DNA of 64,000 nucleotides from assembly GCF_014207535.1 (NCBI RefSeq), contig NZ_JACHGK010000001.1:434001-498000 (forward strand), given 5' to 3'. Under the pieces are notes generated by a model. It was not told the DNA's origin and did no database searches. It saw nothing but the letters and a program-made list of their open reading frames with translations. This DNA comes from Bacillus benzoevorans (GTDB taxonomy: Bacteria > Bacillota > Bacilli > Bacillales > Cytobacillaceae). Positions 53,417 to 62,018 of the stretch are shown here, one piece after another. The stretch's first letter is position 1. Every line of letters starts with the position of its first letter. The position numbers and the translations under genes were made by a program.

Positions 53417-53853
53417 GGATTAGGATCCTCTTTTTTCTTTTTATCCCTGAAAATAGAGAAGATCTTCCGAATGACGGCGATTAGGATCATAATTCCTAGT
53501 ATATTGACCAGTAAGCCGAGAACAGAACCTAATATACCCATATTGGCAAATAGACTGCCGAATAGAAGTCCAGCTAATCCGCCGAGCATAAGACCTTTCA
53601 TAAGTCCGCCGCTAAAGAATCCCCCTGTTTTGCCTTTATTGACCGTTGATTTATTAACAGTTGAATTAGTCGTATTATCTTTTTTCTGGAAATTAGTTGT
53701 AGGATTCGATCGATTGTTGTTCGGACTAAAACTTTTCTTTCCCGATTTGTATCCTTTCGCTTCAACTGTTGTAGTATGATCGTTGAAAATAACATTTCCG
53801 ACAGGTGTAAAAATCAGAACCGCGGAAAATAAGGCTGCAATAAGTTTCTTCAA
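53404..53853 (-). CDS. Exported/membrane protein with glycine-rich hydrophobic segment
   Basis: A 149-residue protein not firmly recognised. It has an N-terminal signal peptide (MKKLIAALFSAVLIFTPVG), a low-complexity N/T/K-rich stretch (about residues 33-72), a Gly/Leu-rich hydrophobic segment (GLMKGLMLGGLAGLLFGSLF), a second membrane helix (about residues 105-130) and a basic cytosolic tail ending KKKKEDPNPWRN. The layout resembles small Tim44-like membrane proteins of Bacillus. The start is TTG (complement of 53851-53853) with GGAGGG 7 nt away. It heads a two-gene unit preceded by a TGAAAC-N16-CGTA promoter, suggesting envelope-stress control. Confidence 0.75.
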   Translation of the reverse strand: MKKLIAALFSAVLIFTPVGNVIFNDHTTTVEAKGYKSGKKSFSPNNNRSNPTTNFQKKDNTTNSTVNKSTVNKGKTGGFFSGGLMKGLMLGGLAGLLFGSLFANMGILGSVLGLLVNILGIMILIAVIRKIFSIFRDKKKKEDPNPWRN

Positions 53854-53945
53854 ATGATTTCCCTCCGTATTTGTTTTGCATTACTGTGTGTGATTCGACT
53901 CTATGCTATAGTCTGATTTCACATAACTTTCTTCATGTATCTATT

Positions 53946-53971
53946 TACGAAAAAGACTGTAAAAAGTTTCA
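53946..53971 (-). promoter_or_regulatory. ECF sigma factor (SigW-like) promoter
   Basis: On the minus strand TGAAAC (53966-53971) is followed by exactly 16 bp and CGTA (53946-53949). This is the consensus recognised by SigW and related ECF factors in Bacillus. It faces the 53853 gene with a leader of about 90 nt. Confidence 0.7.
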
Positions 53972-53979
53972 TTTTTTCT

Positions 53980-54903
53980 TCAGCCTGGAAATAAGTCTGA
54001 GGAGAGATATCGTTCCCCAGTATCCGGCGCTAAGCATAGCACCCTTGCGGAAGACGGTAATTTTTTCGCAGTCTCCAAGGCAAAATAGGCTGATGCTGCT
54101 CCTGATGCACCAATGAAAATACCTTCGGCTGCAGCGAGTCTACATGCCATCGTTTGTGCGTCCGAATCCTTAATGAGCAGAATTTCATCATATATTTCCC
54201 GGTTTAATATTTTCGGGATAAATCCGGGTCCGGTTCCGGGTATTTTATGCGGTCCAGGCTCGCCCCCGGATAAAACAGGTGAACCATATGGCTCGACCAC
54301 ATAAATTTTCAAATTGGGAATCTGTTTCTTTAACTCTTCTCCGGTTCCTGTTACGGTGCCGCCCGTTCCAGCTGTTAATACAAACGCATCTAACCTGCCA
54401 TCAAATGCTTCTAGTATTTCGACTGCAGTAGTATGGCGGTGTGCGTCAGCATTTGCGGCATTTTCAAATTGCATCGGGATAAAACTATTTGGTATTTCCC
54501 CGGCTAAACGGATGGCCTCATCGATAGCGCCTTGCATACGCAGATGAGCAGGGGTCAGGATCACCTCTGCACCATATGCCTTCATAATTTTAATCCTTTC
54601 CATCGTGGCATTCTCCGGCATGGTAATGATGCAGCGATATCCTTTTACCGCACTTACCATTGTAATGCCGATCCCTGTATTCCCAGATGTCGGTTCTATG
54701 ATGGTGCTCTTGCCGGGAATAAGCTTTTCTTCAGCCTCCGCCCGCTCAATCATATTCAATGCCGCCCGATCTTTTACACTCCCGCCCGGATTAAATGATT
54801 CCAGTTTCATATAAACACTGGCACCATTTGGGTCAGGTAATTTGTTTAATTTTACTATCGGAGTATGACCGATTAAATCAAGAATAGAGTTGTAAATTTT
54901 CAT
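53980..54903 (-). CDS. Cysteine synthase family protein (O-acetylserine sulfhydrylase-like)
   Basis: A 307-residue PLP enzyme of the CysK/cysteine synthase family, making cysteine from O-acetylserine and sulfide. The PLP lysine is K44 in NPGGSVKDRAA; TSGNTGIG (phosphate/substrate loop near residue 72) and GTGGTVTGTG are intact. It may be CysK or one of the paralogues such as YtkP; sequence alone does not decide. It lies among sulfite reductase genes, supporting a role in using sulfide. AAGGCAGG precedes the ATG (complement of 54901-54903). Confidence 0.87.
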   Translation of the reverse strand: MKIYNSILDLIGHTPIVKLNKLPDPNGASVYMKLESFNPGGSVKDRAALNMIERAEAEEKLIPGKSTIIEPTSGNTGIGITMVSAVKGYRCIITMPENATMERIKIMKAYGAEVILTPAHLRMQGAIDEAIRLAGEIPNSFIPMQFENAANADAHRHTTAVEILEAFDGRLDAFVLTAGTGGTVTGTGEELKKQIPNLKIYVVEPYGSPVLSGGEPGPHKIPGTGPGFIPKILNREIYDEILLIKDSDAQTMACRLAAAEGIFIGASGAASAYFALETAKKLPSSARVLCLAPDTGERYLSSDLFPG

Positions 54904-54966
54904 AAAACTGCCTGCCTTTATAGTAGTAATAGTTATCTTTCGAAATCAAAGTAGATCAATAAGATT

Positions 54967-54995
54967 ATTTTATAATTCTAAACCTAATAAAACAA
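54967..54995 (-). promoter_or_regulatory. Predicted SigA promoter of the cysteine synthase gene
   Basis: On the minus strand TTGTTT (54990-54995), 17-bp spacer, TAAAAT (54967-54972). A leader of about 55 nt follows. Confidence 0.5.
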
Positions 54996-55111
54996 CTATC
55001 TAATCTTTTCAGGGTGTTTTTCGCCAAATACCATTATTTAGAAGGGCTGTATAGATTTTGATACATTAGGAAAAATATATCAGGATGATAAATTTAGGAG
55101 GGAAAAAAACC

Positions 55112-55474
55112 ATGTCAGAAAATTTATATGAAAAAGTTGGCGGAGAAGGGGCCATCGCAAAGGTTGTGGATTATTTTTACAATGAATTAGTATTAAAGGA
55201 TGATACCGTTAATCACTTTTTTCAACAAACGGATATGGAAAAGCAGCAGGAGCATCAAGCCAAATTTATCAGTTTTGCCTTAGGAGGACCGAATCAGTAT
55301 TCAGGAAAATCAATGGAAAAGGCGCATGAAGGGATGAACTTAAAGCCGGAACATTTTCAAGCAATTGTAAACCACCTTCATGATGCCCTGGCACATTTCG
55401 GGGTCTCAGAGGCAGATATTGATACAGCGTTAACAAAAGTTGCGTCATTACGCGATGATATTTTATATAAATAA
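55112..55474 (+). CDS. Group 1 truncated haemoglobin
   Basis: A 120-residue truncated globin of group 1 (GlbN/trHbN type), a haem protein for oxygen or nitric oxide handling. Seen: start NLYEKVGGEGAI, the B-helix FYNEL, the GGPNQYSGKSM turn typical of group 1, and the proximal His72 in KAHEGMNL. ATG 55112 follows AGGAGGGA; the upstream frame to 55085 has no support. It is different from the group 2 globin YjbI of B. subtilis. It is followed by its own terminator and stands alone. Confidence 0.88.
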   Translation: MSENLYEKVGGEGAIAKVVDYFYNELVLKDDTVNHFFQQTDMEKQQEHQAKFISFALGGPNQYSGKSMEKAHEGMNLKPEHFQAIVNHLHDALAHFGVSEADIDTALTKVASLRDDILYK

Positions 55475-55481
55475 GATGGGC

Positions 55482-55513
55482 AAAAGGAGTCGGCATCATG
55501 CTGACTCCTTTTT
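55482..55513 (+). terminator. Terminator of the globin gene
   Basis: AAAAGGAGTC-GGCAT and ATGC-TGACTCCTTTTT form a stem of about 14 bp (55482-55513) with a T run. Confidence 0.9.
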
Positions 55514-55632
55514 ATGACTATGATCAAACTTTATAAGAAAATAAAACAGAACTTTAGCCATAAATAATAAGATCCCTTATACTAGAAATGTCATAATCAT
55601 TAATAGAGAATAAATATTAAAGGTGATCATAC

Positions 55633-57675
55633 ATGCAGTCATATATTCAGCAGCAAAATGGTATATTTCCTTCCGTTTGTTCCCTCGACTGCCCGGATCA
55701 ATGCGGGCTTTTGCTTCATAAAAGGGATGGAAAAATTGTCAAAATTGAGGGAGATCCCAATCATCCGGTAACGAAAGGGATGATTTGCAATAAGGTGCGC
55801 AATTTTCATAAACGGATCTATGATGAAAAACGTCTGGAGTATCCGTTAAAACGGATTGGCAAAAAAGGAGAAGGGAACTTTACCCGGATCAGCTGGGAAG
55901 AAGCATTGGATACCATTGCCTCCCGCTGGAAAAAGATCATCGATGTGGATGGTCCGGAGAGCATCCTTCCGTATAGTTTTTATGGGAATATGGGATATCT
56001 TAATGCAGAAGGGATGGACCGCCGCTTTTTTCATCGTTTAGGCGCATCAAGGCTGGAGCGTACGATCTGTTCGGTTGCGGGATTGATTGGCTATAATTAT
56101 ACGATGGGCGGCAGCTTTGGGATCGATCCGGAAGATACCATTCACTCAAAGCTGATTATTTTTTGGGGGATTAATGCGGTCAGCACGAATATGCATCAAA
56201 TTGCCCTCGCCCAGCAGGCACGGAAAGAAAACAATGCCAAGATTGTCGTAATCGATGTGCACAGAAACCAAACCGCAAAGTTTGCTGATTGGTTTATTCC
56301 GATTATGCCTGGAACAGACAGCGCCCTGGCGTTAGGAATCATGCATATTCTATTTGCTGAAAATCTTACCGATGATGAATTTTTACAACAATATACGGTT
56401 GGTCATAATGAATTAAAAGAGCATGTTAAACAGTACGATCCAAAAACCGTAGCAAAGATAACCGGTGTTTCGGTAACAGATCTTTACAAGCTTGCAAGAT
56501 TGTATGGTACGGTTTCGCCCAGCTATATCCGGATTGGAAATGGAATTCAGCACCATGATAACGGTGGCATGAATGTCCGTACCATTGCCTGTCTTCCTGC
56601 TTTAACAGGCCAATGGATAAAAAAAGGCGGCGGCGCCATTAAAGGTAATTCTGATTATTTAGCCCACAACGCAAAAGTTCTGCAACGCCATGATTTATTA
56701 CGTAATAAGAGAACACGCAAGATTAATATGAATGCAATTGGTGAGGCGTTAAACTTTATCGATCCGCCAATTAGGTCTATGTTTGTCTATAGTTCTAATC
56801 CAGCAGTTGTTGCCCCCAATGGCAGTCTGGTCAGAAGGGGGCTGGAACGCGAGGATCTATTTACGATTGTTCATGATCTATTTTTAACGGAAACAGCTAA
56901 ATATGCAGATATTGTTTTACCGGCAGCATCTTCCTTTGAAAACACCGATTTTTATGCATCGTATTGGCATCATTATATGCAAATCCAGCAGCCTGTAATT
57001 GAACATTATGGTGAATCTAAATCGAATGTTGAGGTGTTTAAATTACTGGCAGAGAAGCTGGGCTTTGAAGAGGAGGCATTCCAAGAGACGGAAGCGGAAA
57101 TGATTGCAGCAGCGCTTGATTATCCAGGCAATCCCTATCTGAAAGGGATAAGCTATGATGAACTGGTTCAGAAACAATATATAAAGGCAGAAGTCAAGCC
57201 ATTGTTCCCGGGGAGACTTAAAACTCAGAGCGGAAAAATCGAGTTGTTTTCAAAAAAGATGGAGAAGTTAAAGCTTCCGCCGCTGCCAACATATATACCG
57301 CTTGTCAATGATGGGGATGGACCATTTCAGTTTGTCGCTGCACCCAATCATCACTTTTTAAATTCTACCTTCGCGAATAACCAAATGCACCAATCCTACG
57401 AGAAAGAACCAATCCTTCATATGAATCAAAAGGATGCTGTGCAAAAAGGGATTGAAGACGGAAGCATGGTCCGGGTTTGGAATCATCGCGGCGAGTGCCG
57501 GCTGAAGGCAGCAATAGGGGAAAATGTTCTGCAAGGTGTTGTGGTGACACAGGGTCTTTGGGAAGGGACTGATGACCGAAACAGGCTGGTAAACACGTTG
57601 ACGCCTGATCGCCTAGCGGATATGGGAGGCGGTGCGGTCTTCTTTTCTGGAAAAGTAGATGTGGAGAAAGATTAG
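55633..57675 (+). CDS. Molybdopterin oxidoreductase, YoaE-like
   Basis: A 680-residue single-subunit molybdopterin enzyme of the DMSO-reductase superfamily. The N-terminal 4Fe-4S motif is complete (C16, C20, C24, C52; CSLDCPDQC), followed by molybdopterin-binding domains (ERTICSVAGLIGYNY around Cys146, a possible Mo-ligand region; HDLFLTETAKYADIVLPAAS; GRLKTQSGKIELFS) and a C-terminal MGD-binding domain. It has no Tat-type N-terminus, so it should be cytosolic. It resembles B. subtilis YoaE, of unknown substrate. No partner subunit gene is adjacent. Substrate cannot be read from the sequence. Confidence 0.82.
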   Translation: MQSYIQQQNGIFPSVCSLDCPDQCGLLLHKRDGKIVKIEGDPNHPVTKGMICNKVRNFHKRIYDEKRLEYPLKRIGKKGEGNFTRISWEEALDTIASRWKKIIDVDGPESILPYSFYGNMGYLNAEGMDRRFFHRLGASRLERTICSVAGLIGYNYTMGGSFGIDPEDTIHSKLIIFWGINAVSTNMHQIALAQQARKENNAKIVVIDVHRNQTAKFADWFIPIMPGTDSALALGIMHILFAENLTDDEFLQQYTVGHNELKEHVKQYDPKTVAKITGVSVTDLYKLARLYGTVSPSYIRIGNGIQHHDNGGMNVRTIACLPALTGQWIKKGGGAIKGNSDYLAHNAKVLQRHDLLRNKRTRKINMNAIGEALNFIDPPIRSMFVYSSNPAVVAPNGSLVRRGLEREDLFTIVHDLFLTETAKYADIVLPAASSFENTDFYASYWHHYMQIQQPVIEHYGESKSNVEVFKLLAEKLGFEEEAFQETEAEMIAAALDYPGNPYLKGISYDELVQKQYIKAEVKPLFPGRLKTQSGKIELFSKKMEKLKLPPLPTYIPLVNDGDGPFQFVAAPNHHFLNSTFANNQMHQSYEKEPILHMNQKDAVQKGIEDGSMVRVWNHRGECRLKAAIGENVLQGVVVTQGLWEGTDDRNRLVNTLTPDRLADMGGGAVFFSGKVDVEKD

Positions 57676-57678
57676 AGT

Positions 57679-57706
57679 ATGGGGCAGCATCGGCTGCTCC
57701 ATTTTG
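57679..57706 (+). terminator. Terminator after the YoaE-like gene
   Basis: GGGGCAGC (57681-57688) and GCTGCTCC (57693-57700) form an 8-bp stem with one G-U and a short ATTTT tail. Confidence 0.7.
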
Positions 57707-57837
57707 CGTATAAGGATTTCTAATGATAACAATAACTAATATTTATTTTACTTATGGTCGTTAATTTGATACATTTTCAATTAGCAAAGGGTTAGGAATC
57801 TTATCATCCAATCAAGTATTGTAATTCAAAAACCCAC

Positions 57838-57875
57838 TTGACTTATAAGATTAATTGATATAACATATATCTTAT
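57838..57875 (+). promoter_or_regulatory. Candidate cysJ promoter with overlapping inverted repeat
   Basis: TTGACT (57838-57843), 17-bp spacer, TAACAT (57861-57866). ATAAGAT (57845-57851) and ATCTTAT (57869-57875) form an inverted repeat over the core promoter. In B. subtilis cysJI is activated by the LysR-type CysL; whether this repeat is that site is unknown. Confidence 0.45.
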
Positions 57876-57988
57876 TTGTAAATAGATAAATAAAACGACT
57901 AATCTATTTCATTTGGATGATTAATGAAAAAGGTCATTGTAGATGATACTACATATGATTAGTATATATTTTTGTGAGGTGGATATCG

Positions 57989-59863
57989 TTGCAACTTTCG
58001 GTATTAAACAGTCCGTTTAATCAGGAACAGGCAGAGCTCTTAAATCGTCTTCTGCCGACATTGACAGAATCCCAGAAATTATGGATATGCGGTTTCTTGG
58101 CGGCATCGCAGTCAGCATCGCAAACTTATGCGGCTCAGTCAGTACCACAGGCTGCTGCAACTCTGGAATTATTGGAAAAAATTGAATCTCCAGTAACAGA
58201 ATTAGAAAAACAGGAAACCCTGCCATCCATATCCAATAAAGTTACGATTCTTTATGGGTCACAGTCAGGCAATGCCCAGGGAATGGCAAAAAAGGTTGGG
58301 CAAACATTAGAAGGACGGGGACTTGAAGTCACTGTTTCATCGATGAGTGATTTCAAACCAAATCAATTAAAAAAGGTGCAAAATCTTTTGCTTGTCGTAA
58401 GTACACATGGTGATGGAGAGCCGCCTGATAATGCTATCTCTTTCCATGAGTTTCTTCATGGGAAAAGAGCGCCTAAGCTGGATGAACTTCATTACTCTGT
58501 ATTGGCACTTGGCGATCAATCCTATGATCAATTCTGCCAAACTGGAAAAGATTTCGATAAACGTTTACAGGAGCTTGGCGCAAGTCCAATATATCCACGT
58601 GTTGACTGCGATGTGGATTACGATGAACAAGCGAATAAGTGGCTGGAAGGTATATTGGCATTCTTTAGCGAAAATGAAACAAATAGTTCCGCTTCTGCCG
58701 GCGAAGTGAAAGCTGTTATTTCTGCGCAAGCATCAAACTATTCACGTCAGAATCCTTTTAAAGCAGAGGTTTTGGAAAATCTTAATTTAAATGGCCGAGG
58801 TTCAAATAAAGAAACACGCCACCTGGAATTATCTCTTGAAGGATCCGGATTTACTTATGAGCCCGGTGATGCATTGGGTATTTACCCGGAAAATGATCCG
58901 GCACTTGTCGAACTGCTTCTGCAAGAATTACATTTTAACGCGTCAGAAAAAGTTGCTGTGAATCAAGAAGGAGAAGTACTTCCATTAAAAGAAGCTCTTA
59001 CAACTTATTTTGAAATTACCGCCTTAACAAAAGTATTGCTGCAAAATGCTGCAAATCTAACAGGAAATAAGGAATTACAGGAACTTGTTTCCTCCGAAAA
59101 TAAAGAAAACCTAAAAGAATATATGGCTGGACGCGATTTACTTGATTTAGTCCGTAATTATGGTCCTTGGGATGTAACGGCACAACAATTTGTTAGTATC
59201 CTCAGAAAAATCCCGGCAAGACTATATTCTATTTCAAGCAGTTTTGCTGCAAATCCAGAAGAGGTGCATGTAACAATCGGTGCTGTGAGATACGAAGCAC
59301 ACGGACGAGAACACAAGGGCGTTTGTTCCTGCTATGCAGCTGAGCGCTTAGAGCCGGGCGATAAGATTTCAGTCTTTGTACAGTCTAATGGAAACTTTAA
59401 GCTGCCGGAAAATCCTGAAACGCCGATCATCATGATTGGACCAGGTACGGGTGTTGCTCCATTCCGTTCATTTATGCAGGAACGTGAAGAACAAGGAGCG
59501 CAAGGAAAATCATGGATGTTCTTTGGTGATCAACATTTTGTTACGGACTTCTTATATCAAACTGAGTGGCAAAAATGGCTGAAGGACGGAGTTTTAACCC
59601 GAATGGATGTTGCTTTTTCCCGTGACACTGAGGAAAAAATATATGTACAGCATAGGTTACTGGAGCGCAGCAAGGAAGTATATCAATGGCTTGAAGAGGG
59701 CGCAGTCCTATTTATTTGCGGCGACAAAGACAGAATGGCACGTGATGTAGAAAATACATTGGTTGAAATTATTGAGAAAGAAAGCGGCAGCAGCCGTGAA
59801 CAGGCCGCAGCCTATCTGAATGAATTGAAACAGCAAAAACGCTATCAACGTGATGTTTATTAA
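57989..59863 (+). CDS. cysJ: Assimilatory sulfite reductase (NADPH) flavoprotein, alpha subunit
   Basis: CysJ passes electrons from NADPH through FAD and FMN to CysI. The 624-residue protein has a flavodoxin domain (LYGSQSGNAQGMAKK, VVSTHGDGEPPDNA), an FAD domain (ARLYSISSS, GVCSCYAAE) and an NADPH domain (GPGTGVAPFRSFMQERE, FFGDQHFVTDFLYQTEW), ending in the aromatic YQRDVY. TTG 57989 with GAGGTGG 7 nt upstream gives the family start (QLSVLNSPFNQEQAEL); GTG 57974 lies inside the ribosome site. The stop codon is part of an inverted repeat of the following element. Confidence 0.96.
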   Translation: MQLSVLNSPFNQEQAELLNRLLPTLTESQKLWICGFLAASQSASQTYAAQSVPQAAATLELLEKIESPVTELEKQETLPSISNKVTILYGSQSGNAQGMAKKVGQTLEGRGLEVTVSSMSDFKPNQLKKVQNLLLVVSTHGDGEPPDNAISFHEFLHGKRAPKLDELHYSVLALGDQSYDQFCQTGKDFDKRLQELGASPIYPRVDCDVDYDEQANKWLEGILAFFSENETNSSASAGEVKAVISAQASNYSRQNPFKAEVLENLNLNGRGSNKETRHLELSLEGSGFTYEPGDALGIYPENDPALVELLLQELHFNASEKVAVNQEGEVLPLKEALTTYFEITALTKVLLQNAANLTGNKELQELVSSENKENLKEYMAGRDLLDLVRNYGPWDVTAQQFVSILRKIPARLYSISSSFAANPEEVHVTIGAVRYEAHGREHKGVCSCYAAERLEPGDKISVFVQSNGNFKLPENPETPIIMIGPGTGVAPFRSFMQEREEQGAQGKSWMFFGDQHFVTDFLYQTEWQKWLKDGVLTRMDVAFSRDTEEKIYVQHRLLERSKEVYQWLEEGAVLFICGDKDRMARDVENTLVEIIEKESGSSREQAAAYLNELKQQKRYQRDVY

Positions 59864-60136
59864 CTTTATTCAGCATAAGTCCTCCACTTCTATAAGTGGT
59901 GGGATGAATGCAATAAGTTAGTCTATTCAGTGGGGGTTTAAACCCTGACTGAATAAAGTTAAAGCCTCCGGCGGATGCCTCGATTTTTCAAAGGAAATTT
60001 TTCGAGCAAGCTCGAAAAAAATCGGGCGCAAATACGCCAAGGCGATTTGATATTTTGAAAGAACAAGAAAGTGTAATCGAATGAAAAGGCTTAGCCTTTT
60101 CACTAACCAATAGAAGTTAGTGTTTGCACTTTTCTT
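59860..60136 (+). mobile_element. Palindrome-rich non-coding repeat element between cysJ and cysI (putative, non-autonomous)
   Basis: Nearly the whole spacer is inverted repeats. TTAACTTTATTCAG (59860-59873) is perfectly inverted at 59949-59962. Inside: CCACTT-ctat-AAGTGG (59884-59899) and TATTCAGT/ACTGAATA (59924-59955) around GGGTTTAAACCC (59934-59945). Then TTTTTCGAGC-aa-GCTCGAAAAA (59998-60019), TGAAAAGGC-tta-GCCTTTTCA (60082-60102) and CACTAAC/GTTAGTG (60101-60122), enclosed by AAGAAAGTG/CACTTTTCTT. No transposase is present. The compact ACTTCT-AAGTGGTGGG hairpin recalls right ends of IS200/IS605-type (TnpB) elements, so a related palindromic remnant is possible. It ends about 5 nt before the cysI ribosome site. 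Confidence 0.55.
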
Positions 60137-60156
60137 AATGAAAGGAGCATGCCAAC

Positions 60157-61875
60157 ATGGTGAGTAAAGTTTTAAAAGCACCGGAAGGACCGCCAAGTGA
60201 TGTAGAAGGGATAAAAGAAAGAAGTAAATATTTACGCGGTACATTAAAAGAAGTAATGCTTGACCGCATGAGCGCCGGCATTCCTGAAGATGATAACCGC
60301 CTGATGAAACACCACGGCAGCTACCTGCAGGATGACCGTGATTTGCGCAATGAGCGGCAAAAGCAAAAGCTTGAACCGGCATATCAGTTCATGCTGCGCG
60401 TCAGACTTCCTGGAGGAGTAGCGACACCTGAACAATGGCTTGTCTTGGATGAGCTTGCTGACAAAAACGGGAATGGTACATTAAAAATTACAACGCGCCA
60501 AACGTGGCAAATGCATGGAATTTTAAAATGGAACATGAAAAATACGATTCAGGAAATTCATTCCACTCTTTTGGATACCATTGCGGCTTGCGGTGATGTG
60601 AATCGTAACGTGCTATGTACTCCGAATCCATATCAATCGGAAATTCATAGTGAAGTATATGAATATGCTAAATATTTGAGCGACTATTTATTGCCGCGCA
60701 CAAGAGCGTATCATCAAGTTTGGCTCGATGAAGAAGTAGTAGCCGGCACACCTGAGGTGGAAGAAGTTGAACCGATGTACGGTCCGCTTTATTTGCCGCG
60801 TAAGTTCAAGATTGCGATTGCCGTACCGCCGACAAATGATGTGGATGTATTCAGCAACGACTTAGCGTTAATTGCCATTATCGAAGATGGTAAGCTGCTT
60901 GGCTTTAACGTGGGCATCGGCGGAGGAATGGGTTCAACCCACGGTGATACAGCAACCTATCCGCAGCTGGCAAAGGTGATCGGCTTCTGTACACCAGACA
61001 AAATCGTCGAGGTAGCTGAGAAAACCATTACCATCCAGCGTGATTATGGAAACCGTTCCGTCCGTAAAAATGCCCGTTTTAAATATACGGTTGACCGTTT
61101 AGGGCTTGAAACAGTTAAAGAGGAATTGGAACACCGCCTGGGCTGGAAATTAGATGAGGCCAAACCATATCAATTTGATCGAAATGGCGACCGCTATGGC
61201 TGGGTCAAAGGAGTACGCGGCAGATGGCATTATACTCTTTTTATTCAAAATGGACGAGTAGCAGATTTTGAAGGATATAAACTGAAAACGGCTCTGCGTG
61301 AAATTGCGAAGATTCATAAGGGAGAATTTCGCCTGACAACGAATCAAAACGTCATTATTGCGAATGTATCGAACCAAAAAAAGAAACAGATTGAGGAATT
61401 AATTCAACAATACGGGTTAACAGACGGCAGTCAGTATTCAGCGCTGCGCCGCAATTCTATTGCTTGCGTTGCTCTGCCAACATGCGGATTGGCCATGGCT
61501 GAATCTGAACGCTATCTTCCTAAGTTGATTGATAAGATTGAGGACATTATTGATGAAAATGGACTTCGTAATGAAGAAATAACGATCCGTATGACCGGAT
61601 GCCCAAATGGGTGCGCCCGCCCAGGTCTTGGTGAAATTGCCTTTATGGGTAAAGCAGTTGGCAAATATAATATGTATCTTGGCGCAGCATTTGATGGCAG
61701 CCGCTTAAACAAAATGTACCGCGAAAACATTGGTGAAGAGGAAATTTTAAGCGAGCTGCGTGTTCTTCTTTCCCGCTATGCTAAAGAACGGAACAATGGT
61801 GAACATTTTGGCGACTTTGTTATCCGTGCTGGCATTATTAAGGCTACTACTGATGGTACAAATTTTCATGATTAA
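60157..61875 (+). CDS. cysI: Assimilatory sulfite reductase (NADPH) hemoprotein, beta subunit
   Basis: CysI reduces sulfite to sulfide with six electrons at a coupled sirohaem/4Fe-4S centre. The 572-residue protein has the cluster Cys in CVALPTCGLAMAESE and TGCPNGCARPGLGEI, and the sirohaem/substrate regions (ITTRQTWQMHGI, DVNRNVLC). AAAGGAGCATGCCAAC precedes ATG 60157. It forms sulfite reductase with CysJ but is separated by a 293-bp repeat-rich spacer. It ends in a strong terminator. Confidence 0.97.
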   Translation: MVSKVLKAPEGPPSDVEGIKERSKYLRGTLKEVMLDRMSAGIPEDDNRLMKHHGSYLQDDRDLRNERQKQKLEPAYQFMLRVRLPGGVATPEQWLVLDELADKNGNGTLKITTRQTWQMHGILKWNMKNTIQEIHSTLLDTIAACGDVNRNVLCTPNPYQSEIHSEVYEYAKYLSDYLLPRTRAYHQVWLDEEVVAGTPEVEEVEPMYGPLYLPRKFKIAIAVPPTNDVDVFSNDLALIAIIEDGKLLGFNVGIGGGMGSTHGDTATYPQLAKVIGFCTPDKIVEVAEKTITIQRDYGNRSVRKNARFKYTVDRLGLETVKEELEHRLGWKLDEAKPYQFDRNGDRYGWVKGVRGRWHYTLFIQNGRVADFEGYKLKTALREIAKIHKGEFRLTTNQNVIIANVSNQKKKQIEELIQQYGLTDGSQYSALRRNSIACVALPTCGLAMAESERYLPKLIDKIEDIIDENGLRNEEITIRMTGCPNGCARPGLGEIAFMGKAVGKYNMYLGAAFDGSRLNKMYRENIGEEEILSELRVLLSRYAKERNNGEHFGDFVIRAGIIKATTDGTNFHD

Positions 61876-61922
61876 TGGGAATATAAAATAGCTTATCTGT
61901 TCTTAGGTATAAAAATATATAC

Positions 61923-61977
61923 AAAAAGACTGTTTCCAAAGGAAAACATGCGTTTTTCCTTTGGTGCAGTCTTTTTT
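61923..61977 (+). terminator. Terminator of cysI
   Basis: AAAAAGACTG (61923-61932) pairs with CAGTCTTTTT (61967-61976), with inner CCAAAGGAAAA/TTTTTCCTTTGG; a two-part stem of over 20 bp ending in T. Confidence 0.93.
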
Positions 61978-62018
61978 CAACAAAATTCATTTATAAACTA
62001 TACTGTTCATTATAGAAC

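Larger units (their letters stand above)
57676..57988 (+). other. Intergenic region upstream of cysJ
   Basis: About 310 bp with no supported ORF. It holds a terminator for the oxidoreductase (57679-57706), an A/T-rich stretch with three copies of a 7-mer (ATCTTAT at 57798, ATAAGAT at 57845, ATCTTAT at 57869) and a candidate cysJ promoter. Confidence 0.7.

Noticed and set aside
59927..60382. 151-codon minus-strand ORF over the cysJ-cysI spacer and the start of cysI
   Set aside because: It is antisense to the conserved cysI 5' end and runs through inverted repeats; composition is unlike a real protein and no ribosome site or family match is seen.
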